A stretch of DNA of 39,145 nucleotides from CAZEGC01 sp964511635 (GTDB lineage: Bacteria > Patescibacteriota > Saccharimonadia > Saccharimonadales > Saccharimonadaceae), in the NCBI GenBank assembly GCA_964511635.1, contig CAZEGC010000005.1:1-39145 (forward strand), in the 5' to 3' direction. A program made the translations under genes and the position numbers. How positions within the stretch are numbered: position 1 is the first letter of the stretch; each line of letters begins with the position of its first letter. Of the stretch, positions 18,245 to 27,119 are shown piece by piece. The notes under the pieces are model-generated. The model had not been told where the DNA came from and ran no database searches. It saw nothing but the letters and a program-made list of their open reading frames with translations.

Positions 18245-20908
18245 TTAAATTTCCATTTGAATTTCACGTAGTTGCTTACGGGTATTTTCAGATGCCCTAG
18301 TGTACATAGTAGGCTCGGTAAGTGCAAGATTGGCATTGTCTCGAAGTGAATTAAGCCCATCTGTAATATTCTCGTCGCCACTGCTAAAGTCGGTGCCATT
18401 TAGGCCGATAGGTGCCAACTGACCAGCTTTTAGTTTGGTTACCACTTCTAGTATTCGCTTAACGGCATCAACATCAGACGTTGCTAGCTTGTCTGCTGAG
18501 ACCTTACCTTTGGCAATCATTTCAATGATAAATTGATCTACGTGGTGTTCTGAGCTGACTCTACCCTGGGCAATTTCGTCAATCAAGCGACCACCCAAGA
18601 ATCCGGCAGTCTTTGCCCCCCAGCCATTTTTGGCTACACCGTCAGATATAGTTGTGGCAAATTGAGCCATGTCCGGTCGACCGGAGGCCTGTACGATCTG
18701 CAAGGCGTCATTAACTGTACCGGTGGCCATTTGCTCTTCGATGGCTGCTTCGCGGGTAAAGATACTGCTGCTATCAAGTGTCCTTGTGTTGCCATGCGAA
18801 TCACTAACATTTACAGTTTGACCCATTGCATGTGCCTGACGCTCTGCACCTGATAGGTTAAAGTGTTTAATAATTTGACGAGCTTCAGCTACAGAATCAC
18901 CGTAAGCTTTTCGTGTGGTTGATATTGCTGCAGCCAGCGCCGAATCAGCACCATGTGATGCGATACCGCCAGCTTCGACTGCTTTTGCTTGGTTCTGGAT
19001 GAGCGTTTCAGCAAATTGTTGTTGCTGTTCGTGCTGGGCTGAATGTGTGCGACGGACTTCGACTTGTTTTTGAAGCGCATCGTTCTTAATCGTGTTAGCA
19101 AGAGCGGAAGCCGCTACTCCGCCTGCGGTGTAGTGGCGCGCGTCACCAGCTTTTAGTTCTTCCCAGTTGGCATCAACCCTAGTTTTAGATAGGTCAACCT
19201 CGGCTTTGGCCACGCGCAGGCTAATATCGATATCTTCGGCGGCGCTAGATACTAGTTTGGATGCTTCGTATGCTGCCTCTGCCTTTAGTTCGCCAGTTTC
19301 TTTGGTGTCACGAGCTGCTCTGATTCGTTGTTGGATATTACTATAAGCGTCAGAGTTAGTCCAATCAGATTCACTTCTGGTGTTAAACATTTCGGTTAGA
19401 GCTTTATCCCGTTCTGCGTTCATAAACGAACGGTACGCCCTGCGTTTGCCAATTTGGTGTCGTCTAGCGGTACTACCTTCCTGACGCCGTTTGGCTTTAT
19501 GGAGTTCAAGCTTTCGCTGGGCGTGACTTTTTTCGGCATCGACAAGTTTGCGACCTGGCTTGGCCGCCATTTGAGCAATTTGCCCCACTAGCCTTCCACT
19601 GAATCGTATTAGTAGCGGCGTTACTACTACAGGTACAATTTGAACGAACATTCCAAAAATCAACATATGCATTGAGCCAGCATTTTGTATAATAAGCGCA
19701 CCTGCTAGCTGGGAGCCTCCGAATAGGACTGAAAATATCGGAAACAGCATCAGCATGGTTGAAAGTAAATCCCGCCACTTGTTGAATAGTTTTTCGGTAT
19801 TCGGTAATAAAAATGCCACAAAAGCAAGGGGCGATATAACGATCAGTACCGTGATGATTGCTTGGCGCGCTGCTAGTACAACTAAAGCCACCAAAATTGC
19901 AAAACCTACTCCCACCAGAATCGGTAGTAAAAGGTATACCAGTCCAACTACACCTGAGCTAGCGTAGCCCACAAAGGCTAGTGCGCCAATCCCACCCGCG
20001 CTTAGAGCGTACCGGGTTACGTCCTGCCATCCCCAGCCAATATCCCAGTTATTACCCTCTGTCCCCACCAGGCTGTTACGTATATCTATAAATACCCCCT
20101 GGAGCGAGTGTCCGAGTATATTTGATACATCAACAAGGGCAGCAGAAATATAAAAGGAAATATTTACTAAAATTGCTGCAATTATCAATCGTGGCAATAG
20201 GCGTTTAATATCGTAATTTTTTAAACCTATACTGGTTAGTTGGGAGTATATGATGATCAAAAATGACAGTACAAACGCTAGGTTAGCAAAGCCTCGCATA
20301 TAGCTCCAGGCACGAAATAGCGCTGTATCTTGTGACATCTCAAGCGGTCGAACGGTTAAAAAGCCAGTCAAGATACTAAAAAGCCAGTCAGTTGCATTGG
20401 AAATAAAGTTTGTCATTGGACATACAATCCACCCAAATCCCTCTAGCGCACATGAAGTTGTGCCAGGATTATTGGTGGCAGTCGAGGTAGCTAGCTGTTC
20501 AATTTCAATTGTTTGTCTGTTTGACGGATCTGAGTAGTTATCTCTGGGTCGAAAGTCAAATTCAACGTAGTGCGCTCTTTCGGCGGTGTTGATATCAGTG
20601 TCAGGTTCGAAATAAATTATGTGTGCAGTTTGATCGCCGCTAGGGGTAGGTTCACTAATAAAGGTAAATATTTGACTACCTTCTGGAAGGTTATGACTGT
20701 CCCCCTCTATTGCAGCGACAGGGCCAGTATATTCATTAGATTCGTAAGTAATTGTGTTTTCATTGCGCCAGTTAGCATCTGCCGCATGTACTGGATGGCT
20801 AGAAAAAATTAAGGTACCAAAAATAGCCACTAGCGTCGTAGCAACAAACGCGAGAAATTGCCGCCAGGTTATATACCCTCGCGGCCACTTTAGAGCCAAG
20901 TCCCACAT
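18245..20908 (-). CDS. VirB6/TrbL-like T4SS channel protein, copy B
   Basis: An 887-residue protein with an N-terminal signal segment (residues about 18-43, ending HPVHAAD). A short exported domain of about 110 residues is followed by a conserved paired-cysteine motif, CALEGFGWIVCP. About six membrane helices run from about 155 to 450, including LPRLIIAAILVNISFYISAALVDV and ITVLIVISPLAFVAFLLPNTE. A cytoplasmic, Ala/Glu/Arg-rich helical tail of about 430 residues completes it. The membrane core matches the VirB6/TrbL polytopic channel class. The upstream gene is a paralog with the same order of parts. A near-consensus promoter sits immediately before the start codon. Confidence 0.85.
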   Translation of the reverse strand: MWDLALKWPRGYITWRQFLAFVATTLVAIFGTLIFSSHPVHAADANWRNENTITYESNEYTGPVAAIEGDSHNLPEGSQIFTFISEPTPSGDQTAHIIYFEPDTDINTAERAHYVEFDFRPRDNYSDPSNRQTIEIEQLATSTATNNPGTTSCALEGFGWIVCPMTNFISNATDWLFSILTGFLTVRPLEMSQDTALFRAWSYMRGFANLAFVLSFLIIIYSQLTSIGLKNYDIKRLLPRLIIAAILVNISFYISAALVDVSNILGHSLQGVFIDIRNSLVGTEGNNWDIGWGWQDVTRYALSAGGIGALAFVGYASSGVVGLVYLLLPILVGVGFAILVALVVLAARQAIITVLIVISPLAFVAFLLPNTEKLFNKWRDLLSTMLMLFPIFSVLFGGSQLAGALIIQNAGSMHMLIFGMFVQIVPVVVTPLLIRFSGRLVGQIAQMAAKPGRKLVDAEKSHAQRKLELHKAKRRQEGSTARRHQIGKRRAYRSFMNAERDKALTEMFNTRSESDWTNSDAYSNIQQRIRAARDTKETGELKAEAAYEASKLVSSAAEDIDISLRVAKAEVDLSKTRVDANWEELKAGDARHYTAGGVAASALANTIKNDALQKQVEVRRTHSAQHEQQQQFAETLIQNQAKAVEAGGIASHGADSALAAAISTTRKAYGDSVAEARQIIKHFNLSGAERQAHAMGQTVNVSDSHGNTRTLDSSSIFTREAAIEEQMATGTVNDALQIVQASGRPDMAQFATTISDGVAKNGWGAKTAGFLGGRLIDEIAQGRVSSEHHVDQFIIEMIAKGKVSADKLATSDVDAVKRILEVVTKLKAGQLAPIGLNGTDFSSGDENITDGLNSLRDNANLALTEPTMYTRASENTRKQLREIQMEI

Positions 20909-20914
20909 ACGGTT

Positions 20915-20943
20915 ATTTTATCATTTTAATAGTAGAAAGTCAA
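20915..20943 (-). promoter_or_regulatory. sigma70-type promoter giving a leaderless transcript
   Basis: On the minus strand, -35 TTGACT (20938-20943), a 17-nt spacer and -10 TAAAAT (20915-20920) lie with the -10 ending 6 nt before the ATG at 20908. Transcription would begin at or next to the start codon. No Shine-Dalgarno is present. Confidence 0.7.
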
Positions 20944-20980
20944 TACAAACCATTGCTTGTAGTCCCTTTTATTCTAACAG

Positions 20981-23836
20981 TTACATTTCTGTATGGGTAG
21001 TGTTGTCGTCGTTTGGGATGTAGTAGTTTGAGCTGTCTGCCACACTTGGTGGTGGGCTTTGAGGCACTGCTGACTGTTCGTTGGGGCTATGGCCTGCAAT
21101 TTGTTCAAATATTTTTTTGTTTTTCGGTTTAACATCTTGGTATAGTCGACTGTTGTTCACAATAGATGATGCTTGAGCTTGTGATATGGCACCCATGGCT
21201 TGAGCGTTTTCGAGTGCTTTTGTAGTTTGCGTAGCTAGCTCGGCTTCTGATAGCGTACTTGCAGGGTGAGAGCTTCCTATATTGTTCTGAATAGTCTCTA
21301 GGTTACCACCGTTATTTATGAAATCAGCTAGACTTGCATCTTTGGCTTTAATTGCAGAAACATTACTCTCAAGGGTCTCTCTTAACCCTATTACAGAATC
21401 TGAATTATCCGTAGCTACCAGGCCATTCGCATCTGGTACCTGGGCCTCCCTTATTGCCCTATTTAAACTTTCAATACCTGGCCCCCCTTTATTTGCAAGC
21501 ACGCCAGAAATAGCTCGAGCGGTGATGTGATCGTTATTGCGAAGCGCATCCCTGAGTTTATTGGCAGCATTTGTAATGCCTTGATCTTGGTCAGATACCA
21601 TATCATCCTTAACTTGACTTACTACTGCAGAAATATCTTCTTGAAGTAGTTTGCTTTGAACTGAGCGCGCCTGTGCCTGCACGCGCGTGAGTGCTGACGA
21701 ATCAGCGTCCATTGCTTGCTCGGCGCTACCGTACCCAGCAAGCTTTGCTGCGTAATCAGCATTGCTAGCTGTTTCATCAGCAACATAAGATGCTGATGAT
21801 CTTGCTAGTCGACGCTGGTCTGCTTCAATGCGTGCCTTCCTTTTTTCTGCTCTAGCGACTGGGTTGAATCGGGCGAGTCTTTGTCTTCGTGAGTTAGATT
21901 GAGCATTTTGTAATGCACTTAAATTACTTCGGCTTTTCCTTTGCTCAATCCTTTCTGCACCGCTTTTTCTAAGTCTATCGAACGGCCCCTTGTGTGGATT
22001 GTTGATCATACCCGCAAAACGACCGAGCAGATTGCCGCTTAACTTAATAACTAAAGGGGTCAATGCAAGGGGCACCACCTGCATTCCCATGGCTAGTATA
22101 ATAATTATCGCACTATCGCTAGTGGACATAACAAGTGCTGCTGCGTATTGAGACCCGCCGAACAGCAGCGATATTATCGGAAACATAATAAGTAGTGTGG
22201 TAAGTGTTTTACGCCACCTATCGAACCAGCTTTCTGTATTTGGTAGCAAGAATGCAACAAATGCTAATGGAGATATAATTATCAGTATTACTATCAACGC
22301 TTGGCGGGCGGCTAGTACCAGAAGGGCAATTATAATTGAAAAGAATCCAATTACTAGCAGTGGCCATAGCATTCCTAGTATGGCCCAAAAAGCCGTTCCT
22401 GCCGCCCCTGCTGCAACTACGGCAGCTGCCCCACCGACTGTTGCTGCAGTAGTACCGCCTGCCAAGACATTGGTCACTACTACGCTCCACGTAGGCACGG
22501 CCCCGTTAACATTTTGAGTAGCGGTGTCTCTTAAATCTATGAATATATTTTGTAAGGAATAGCCGAGGATATTGAATATATCCACAGCTATAGCTGTTAC
22601 ATAAAATGAAATATTTACCAGTATTGCAGATGCAATTAGACGAGGCAGCATTTTTTTAATATTATAGTTGTCGACCCCTAGGCTAGTTATTTGTGAAAAT
22701 ATAATAATCAAAAATGCAATAACAAACGCAATATTTGCAAAGTTGCGCATGATTGACCAGCCTCTATGCAGGGACTGATTTGTCGCAGTATCTGCAAACA
22801 CGCCGACCTCAAGCAGTTTTGTAACTTGATTAAAGACACCGTCGGTAACGCTGGCCAAGAAATTAGATGCGGGACATACAATCCACCCAATACCTTCAAT
22901 CGCACATGAGGTTCCTGTTCCATCTTCAGCTTCTTGTATAGCCGTCTTTGTACTTTCAAATTCATCTCGATTTTCATTCATGTACTGACGATATGCATCA
23001 ATTCGCTCATTTATAGCGGCTACCAGATTCTCGCAGCTGAAGCTGACTCTGTTGCCGTTGTTGTCGGCCAGTACGCTCACAGAGTCATCCTTATCAAGGA
23101 TACTTGTGTATAGAGTGTCTTCGATTTTTATTTCATCATCGAGAGTCTTTACTCGGTAGCCAAGTGCTCTTTCTGATGTAGAGGCTTCGTTATATGGACC
23201 CGCAGAGATTGCTTCACAGCCATTTATAAATGTTCGAAGGTATAAGTCATATTCTGCAGCCCTAGATAAACCATTTGGTGCCGTACCCCCATAATATAAT
23301 TGCCTGATAGCAGACTGGAAAGCCGGCGCCCTCGCGTCTTCGCCACCCCCTACGCTCCTTAGTTTTCCAGTACCGCTAAGGCAGTTGCTGCCATTATCGC
23401 GCTGGAATCCCATGGCGCATAGTACCTCGATAGGATCGGTACCCCAAAAATTCATTGCCTCCATGATAAAATTTTGATCATGACACACAACAGTGGGCCG
23501 ATTAGCACTTATATAATGCCCCGGCGTGGTGCTAGCGCCATTTCCCGTAACATTCACTACATTTCTAAACCATCTACCTTGTGCGGCATTGGACTCCGAA
23601 ACGGCATTAAATAACGAAACTACAGAGTTTGTGCTATTCCTCAATCCGATATTACCAAAACAAGCAGCTATGGCGTTTGCATAAAGATAAGACTTAACCT
23701 GTTCGTTTAGGTTGCTCGGTGCTGCATATGCAGTTTGAGGTTGTAATACGGGCAGGGCTGTAATTGATGAGGCCAGAACAAGTAACGTGAGAAATAGGTT
23801 TTTGATGTTTTTTTTCATACTTAAAGAGTCTTTCAT
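20981..23836 (-). CDS. VirB6/TrbL-like T4SS channel protein, copy A
   Basis: A 951-residue paralog of the next gene. A signal segment (LFLTLLVLASSITALPVLQPQTAYAAP) is followed by about 270 exported residues with several Cys, then the shared motif CAIEGIGWIVCP. About six to seven membrane helices (about 340-600) include LPRLIASAILVNISFYVTAIAVDI and VILIIISPLAFVAFLLPNTE. The tail of about 350 residues is cytoplasmic, basic at first and then Ala/Ser/Gln-rich and helical. Two starts are possible: ATG 23836 or the ATG six codons on (MKKNIKN), which gives a more usual signal peptide. It is the first gene of the leftward operon. Confidence 0.84.
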   Translation of the reverse strand: MKDSLSMKKNIKNLFLTLLVLASSITALPVLQPQTAYAAPSNLNEQVKSYLYANAIAACFGNIGLRNSTNSVVSLFNAVSESNAAQGRWFRNVVNVTGNGASTTPGHYISANRPTVVCHDQNFIMEAMNFWGTDPIEVLCAMGFQRDNGSNCLSGTGKLRSVGGGEDARAPAFQSAIRQLYYGGTAPNGLSRAAEYDLYLRTFINGCEAISAGPYNEASTSERALGYRVKTLDDEIKIEDTLYTSILDKDDSVSVLADNNGNRVSFSCENLVAAINERIDAYRQYMNENRDEFESTKTAIQEAEDGTGTSCAIEGIGWIVCPASNFLASVTDGVFNQVTKLLEVGVFADTATNQSLHRGWSIMRNFANIAFVIAFLIIIFSQITSLGVDNYNIKKMLPRLIASAILVNISFYVTAIAVDIFNILGYSLQNIFIDLRDTATQNVNGAVPTWSVVVTNVLAGGTTAATVGGAAAVVAAGAAGTAFWAILGMLWPLLVIGFFSIIIALLVLAARQALIVILIIISPLAFVAFLLPNTESWFDRWRKTLTTLLIMFPIISLLFGGSQYAAALVMSTSDSAIIIILAMGMQVVPLALTPLVIKLSGNLLGRFAGMINNPHKGPFDRLRKSGAERIEQRKSRSNLSALQNAQSNSRRQRLARFNPVARAEKRKARIEADQRRLARSSASYVADETASNADYAAKLAGYGSAEQAMDADSSALTRVQAQARSVQSKLLQEDISAVVSQVKDDMVSDQDQGITNAANKLRDALRNNDHITARAISGVLANKGGPGIESLNRAIREAQVPDANGLVATDNSDSVIGLRETLESNVSAIKAKDASLADFINNGGNLETIQNNIGSSHPASTLSEAELATQTTKALENAQAMGAISQAQASSIVNNSRLYQDVKPKNKKIFEQIAGHSPNEQSAVPQSPPPSVADSSNYYIPNDDNTTHTEM

Positions 23837-23851
23837 TGCTCATTAAACACT

Positions 23852-23889
23852 AAAATACCCCGAAATGCTAGTGTCTTCTGGGGTATTTT
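23852..23889 (-). terminator. hairpin terminator after the lipoprotein gene
   Basis: Arms AAAATACCCC (23852-23861) and GGGGTATTTT (23880-23889) pair over 10 bp, with T residues at the downstream side on the minus strand. It separates the lipoprotein gene from the VirB6-like operon, though the T run is short and read-through is possible. Confidence 0.65.
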
Positions 23890-23912
23890 GGTGCAGGTTA
23901 TGTAGGCTAGGT

Positions 23913-24809
23913 CTATTGAAGCGGCTGAATAATGGCAGCCTTCCATGTTCCGTCGTGTTCTTTCAGTACGATGTGGAACGACGAAGGTGCTGTAAGTTGC
24001 TCCGGGGTATCGATAAAATTCTCGCTGTAGTAGTCGGCTATACTATGACCGTTTTCATCGGCATCTTCGAAAGTGCTTTTTCGTTCAATTGTTACGCTTG
24101 CTGCAACAAGTCTGCTGTTTTCTTCATGAATATCGATATCTGATACTTGAATTATACTCAAGAAGGGTTCGCTTCCACCCCTAAAAAATACACCACGTGT
24201 AAGCTGGAGATTTTCGCCATGTTCTAGCCACAAGTGGTCTTGTCCTGGTATGTCGCCACCTTCAAAGTCTTCAGTTGGTCGAACAAGCGCATCCCAGTAA
24301 GAGTAGTACTTATCTACCTGGTCGCTAGCAAATCCGGTAGGGTCGTCACTATACGGCTCAAATTCTTCAAGCGTTTGGCCAATATTTGCCAGAGTTGATA
24401 CAGAAAGGTAAAATGCCTCTACTACCTCTTTGGGTGAGTCGTAGTCACTAGCCTTAATTGTAATTAAATCTTTCACCTCTTGTTCGCTCATGGATGCTAG
24501 CTCTTCAGGAGTAGCCAGGAGGCTTTCTAGAATATTTTCTCGTTCATGGGTGGCCTCTGCGGTACTTTCAACGTCCTCAGATTCGCTCCATTCAGCGGTA
24601 CTTTGAGCAGAGTCATCAACGGATTCAGTTGGGCTCTCGGTTGTATCTTTCATGTCTTCTGAGACGTTTTCAGTTGGGGCTTGTACTTCTGCGCTTGAGG
24701 TTCCACACGCTGCCAGCGCCAACCCTGCCATACCAGATGCAAGTAATTTACGAACATGTAGATTTCGCTCTTTTCTATCGCCCTTGAATTGTTCTGTGCT
24801 ATTTATCAT
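23913..24809 (-). CDS. predicted lipoprotein near the T4SS locus
   Basis: A 298-residue protein from the preferred ATG at 24809, which has GGAGAA 6 nt upstream. A longer frame reaching 24947 lacks such support. Residues 17-35 form a lipoprotein signal with LALAAC, so Cys35 would be lipidated. A Ser/Thr/Glu-rich acidic linker (about 36-90) leads to a folded C-terminal domain (about 105-298) that ends in a strand pattern SFHIVLKEHDGTWKAAIIQP, reminiscent of NTF2-like or Mce-associated domains. The function is not known. Its position between the two divergent T4SS blocks suggests a surface-exposed accessory part. Confidence 0.75.
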   Translation of the reverse strand: MINSTEQFKGDRKERNLHVRKLLASGMAGLALAACGTSSAEVQAPTENVSEDMKDTTESPTESVDDSAQSTAEWSESEDVESTAEATHERENILESLLATPEELASMSEQEVKDLITIKASDYDSPKEVVEAFYLSVSTLANIGQTLEEFEPYSDDPTGFASDQVDKYYSYWDALVRPTEDFEGGDIPGQDHLWLEHGENLQLTRGVFFRGGSEPFLSIIQVSDIDIHEENSRLVAASVTIERKSTFEDADENGHSIADYYSENFIDTPEQLTAPSSFHIVLKEHDGTWKAAIIQPLQ

Positions 24810-24932
24810 ATAGTTCTCCAAATGCCTATGGTAGTTTATATAACATAATATACCACAAACCCACGGTAATATCAAGCATAATGAAGAAAATTTGCGCAAA
24901 CTAATAGATTGTCGTATTTTAAATATATAGTT

Positions 24933-25466
24933 ATGAATATAAAACAAATAATAAACCCTTTATTTATAGTTGCGCTGTATGTACTAGCTGTCACCGTCCT
25001 GCAAGTTGCCGTCGGAGGCACGACCCTAAATGCCGCGACGCTTAAATGTAAAGATGGAACAGAGGTGCCCCAAGGTCAGTACCCAGGCTATAGCGTTGAC
25101 TTTTGTGAAGACAGGGGCGGAGTCGATGCACCGAATGCCGCGTCAGGCGGAACAGTGGGCTGTGATGAAATTAATGAATCTACTTCAATAATTCCAGACT
25201 TAAACTGCAAAGATGATGGTAGCGTTGAAGGTAGCGCACTGTGGAGCCTGTTGCTGCTTGTCATTAACATACTAACCGCCGGAGTCGGCGTACTAGCCGT
25301 TGGAGGTATTGTGTATGGAGCGATTTTAATTGCTTCTGCCAGGGACAGTGCGCAGCAAGTTCAAAAAGGAATCACTACAATTGTAAACGTGTCCATTGGA
25401 CTAGCGCTGTTTCTATTAATGTTTGCCATTACTAATTGGCTGATTCCTGGTGGATTGTTTACATAA
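24933..25466 (+). CDS. T4SS pilin-like membrane protein, array member 1
   Basis: A 177-residue protein, the longest in the array. The start is placed at ATG 24933 (MNIKQIINP) because the upstream TTG lacks support. A signal segment spans residues about 8-35. An exported stretch of about 70 residues holds five Cys (LKCKDGTE, FCEDRGG, VGCDE, LNCKDDGS), possibly forming disulfides. Two membrane helices follow (about 105-128 and 145-168), separated by a short polar loop ASARDSAQQVQKG, which is the layout of VirB2/TrbC-type pilins. It is divergent from the lipoprotein gene. Confidence 0.78.
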   Translation: MNIKQIINPLFIVALYVLAVTVLQVAVGGTTLNAATLKCKDGTEVPQGQYPGYSVDFCEDRGGVDAPNAASGGTVGCDEINESTSIIPDLNCKDDGSVEGSALWSLLLLVINILTAGVGVLAVGGIVYGAILIASARDSAQQVQKGITTIVNVSIGLALFLLMFAITNWLIPGGLFT

Positions 25467-25503
25467 TGACAGTATAATGAAATGGAAACGTAAGTAAAAA
25501 GTT

Positions 25504-25926
25504 ATGACACGACTAAAACACTGGATTCTAGCGCTACTGTTTACCACAAGTATTGGTGGTGGCGCGCTTGCAGTGGCAAGCCCCTCAACTGCCCTAGCAG
25601 CATGCGATGATCGAACACTGCTTACTTTGCCGACCTGGTATCGCGGGTTGGTAGATAATGATTGTGAAATAAAAAATCCTAACGAAGTTGGGGGCATTTC
25701 GAACTTTATTTGGCGGATTGTACTTAATATTATCGAAATAGCCCTGCATTTAGTTGGTTATATTTCGGTAGTAATGATTATATTTGCTGGGTTTACCTAT
25801 ATTGTCAGTACGGGCTCACCAGATAAAGCAGCCAAGGCAAGAAAGACCATTTTAAACGCAGTTATAGGCCTGGTGCTGTCAATGGCATCTATTGCCATTG
25901 TGAATGTGATCGTGGGGATATTTTAA
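25504..25926 (+). CDS. T4SS pilin-like membrane protein, array member 2
   Basis: A 140-residue protein with a signal segment (residues about 8-32, ending STALAAC). A short Cys-containing region is followed by two membrane helices (about 67-93 and 115-138) around the polar loop STGSPDKAAKARKT. This is the two-helix VirB2/TrbC-like plan shared by the array. A TATAAT at 25473-25478 may be a promoter. The stop codon shares a base with the next gene's ATG (TAATG), so the two are translationally coupled. Confidence 0.82.
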   Translation: MTRLKHWILALLFTTSIGGGALAVASPSTALAACDDRTLLTLPTWYRGLVDNDCEIKNPNEVGGISNFIWRIVLNIIEIALHLVGYISVVMIIFAGFTYIVSTGSPDKAAKARKTILNAVIGLVLSMASIAIVNVIVGIF

Positions 25927-26240
25927 TGAAAAAAATCGCGGAAACACTTCAGAACCTAGCTGTAAAAATTGACGCTAAAGACGTCGGTGTACCTGTAATA
26001 GCTGAGACCTCGGAGAAGGAGCAGGCAGCTATGGCCTCACTGCTGGGTACGGTGTATGCGTGGGCGGCTATAATCGCTGTACTAGTTATCGTGATTGCTG
26101 GATACTTGTACGCAACCTCTGGCGGTAATGCCCAGCAGACCAAACGCGCTCGTGAAGCTATTATTTATGCAGCTGTTGGGTTGGCGATCGTTTTACTTGC
26201 TTTTGTTATAACGCAATTTGTAATAGGAAGGTTTGAATGA
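25926..26240 (+). CDS. T4SS pilin-like membrane protein, array member 3 (short)
   Basis: A 104-residue member that lacks a cleavable signal peptide. The first 33 residues are polar (MKKIAETLQNLAVKIDAKDVG). Two membrane helices (about 38-60 and 78-100) flank the loop TSGGNAQQTKRARE. It overlaps both neighbours (TAATG upstream, ATGA downstream). Absence of an export signal sets it apart from the other members and may mean that it stays in the membrane as a platform or chaperone-like subunit. Confidence 0.78.
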   Translation: MKKIAETLQNLAVKIDAKDVGVPVIAETSEKEQAAMASLLGTVYAWAAIIAVLVIVIAGYLYATSGGNAQQTKRAREAIIYAAVGLAIVLLAFVITQFVIGRFE

Positions 26241-26617
26241 AAAAACTATTTAATGCCGGATTTTTAACATTAGTACTAGCGTTCGGTGCACTATCGGGAA
26301 CACTACTACCCCACTCAGCTAGCGCGGTTAGCGTGTTTGATGTCTGTGAGGATAATCCAGGTGCAGCAGTCTGTGCAGCCAAAGATAGCGATGATAGCGC
26401 AGAGAGTATGGTCGGAACGGTAATTAATTTACTGATTTATGCCATCGGGATTGTATCGGTCATCATGATAATAGTCGGTGGACTTAGGTACACCCTTTCT
26501 GGTGGCGATCAGGCGGGGGTTACTTCCGCCAAAAACACTATTTTGTACGCCGTGGTTGGTCTGGTGGTTGCCATATTATCATTTGCCATAGTAAACTTCG
26601 TGTTAGATCGGATATAA
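26237..26617 (+). CDS. T4SS pilin-like membrane protein, array member 4
   Basis: A 126-residue protein with a signal peptide ending HSASAVS, two Cys in the short mature N-terminus (DVCEDNPGAAVCAAK), and two membrane helices (about 60-85 and 100-124) around LRYTLSGGDQAGVTSAKNT. The loop and second helix (ILYAVVGLVVAILSFAIVNFV) are closely similar to members 5, 6 and the separate gene at 29160-29576. Its ATG overlaps the stop of the preceding gene. Confidence 0.85.
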   Translation: MKKLFNAGFLTLVLAFGALSGTLLPHSASAVSVFDVCEDNPGAAVCAAKDSDDSAESMVGTVINLLIYAIGIVSVIMIIVGGLRYTLSGGDQAGVTSAKNTILYAVVGLVVAILSFAIVNFVLDRI

Positions 26618-26628
26618 AAGGAGAAATA

Positions 26629-27024
26629 ATGATGAAAAAATTAAAAATAATGCTGGCATCACTCGCGATGATAGCGGGCCTAGGTGTAGTAGCACCAGTC
26701 TTGGTATCGACAGATGTGTTTGCGGGCAGTGTTAATCCTGCAAACAAAGCCAAAGAGGGCGTAAAAGAAATTGGCGGCACAGGGAGTCAGAATACAGACC
26801 TTGTAGGATTTATACAAAATATTGTTAATGTGCTTTTATTCCTAATCGGTGCGGTATCAGTGATTATGATCGTTATTGGTGGTTTGAAATATGTTTTGTC
26901 ACAAGGGGATCAAAGTTCTATTACCTCTGCCAAGAATACAATTCTATATTCAGTCATCGGCCTAGTAGTGGCGCTGTTAGCCTACGCAATAGTGAACTTT
27001 GTTATTGATGGATTGGCAGGCTAG
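26629..27024 (+). CDS. T4SS pilin-like membrane protein, array member 5
   Basis: A 131-residue protein. The signal peptide (residues 1-30) ends DVFAGS. Two membrane helices (about 62-88 and 104-127) flank the loop LKYVLSQGDQSSITSAKNT. AGGAG lies just before the tandem ATGATG, so translation starts at 26629 or 26632. The mature protein has no Cys, unlike members 1, 2 and 4. It is nearly collinear with member 6, which points to recent tandem duplication. Confidence 0.86.
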   Translation: MMKKLKIMLASLAMIAGLGVVAPVLVSTDVFAGSVNPANKAKEGVKEIGGTGSQNTDLVGFIQNIVNVLLFLIGAVSVIMIVIGGLKYVLSQGDQSSITSAKNTILYSVIGLVVALLAYAIVNFVIDGLAG

Positions 27025-27061
27025 TTGCGCTTGCAGCTACAGAATCATCTGAAACGAGCTC

Positions 27062-27090
27062 TTAACAAGATAAAATATTTCTGTTATAAC
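27062..27090 (+). promoter_or_regulatory. candidate sigma70 promoter of pilin-like member 6
   Basis: TTAACA (27062-27067), a 17-nt spacer and TATAAC (27085-27090) precede the last array gene, with a leader of about 23 nt carrying GAAAGGA. Member 6 could therefore be expressed separately and more strongly. Confidence 0.5.
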
Positions 27091-27119
27091 TGAACGTATA
27101 CAATTAAGAAAGGAAAATA

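Noticed and set aside
24810..24947. N-terminal extension of the lipoprotein
   Set aside because: It would bury the lipoprotein signal peptide 46 residues deeper; ATG 24809 has GGAGAA upstream.
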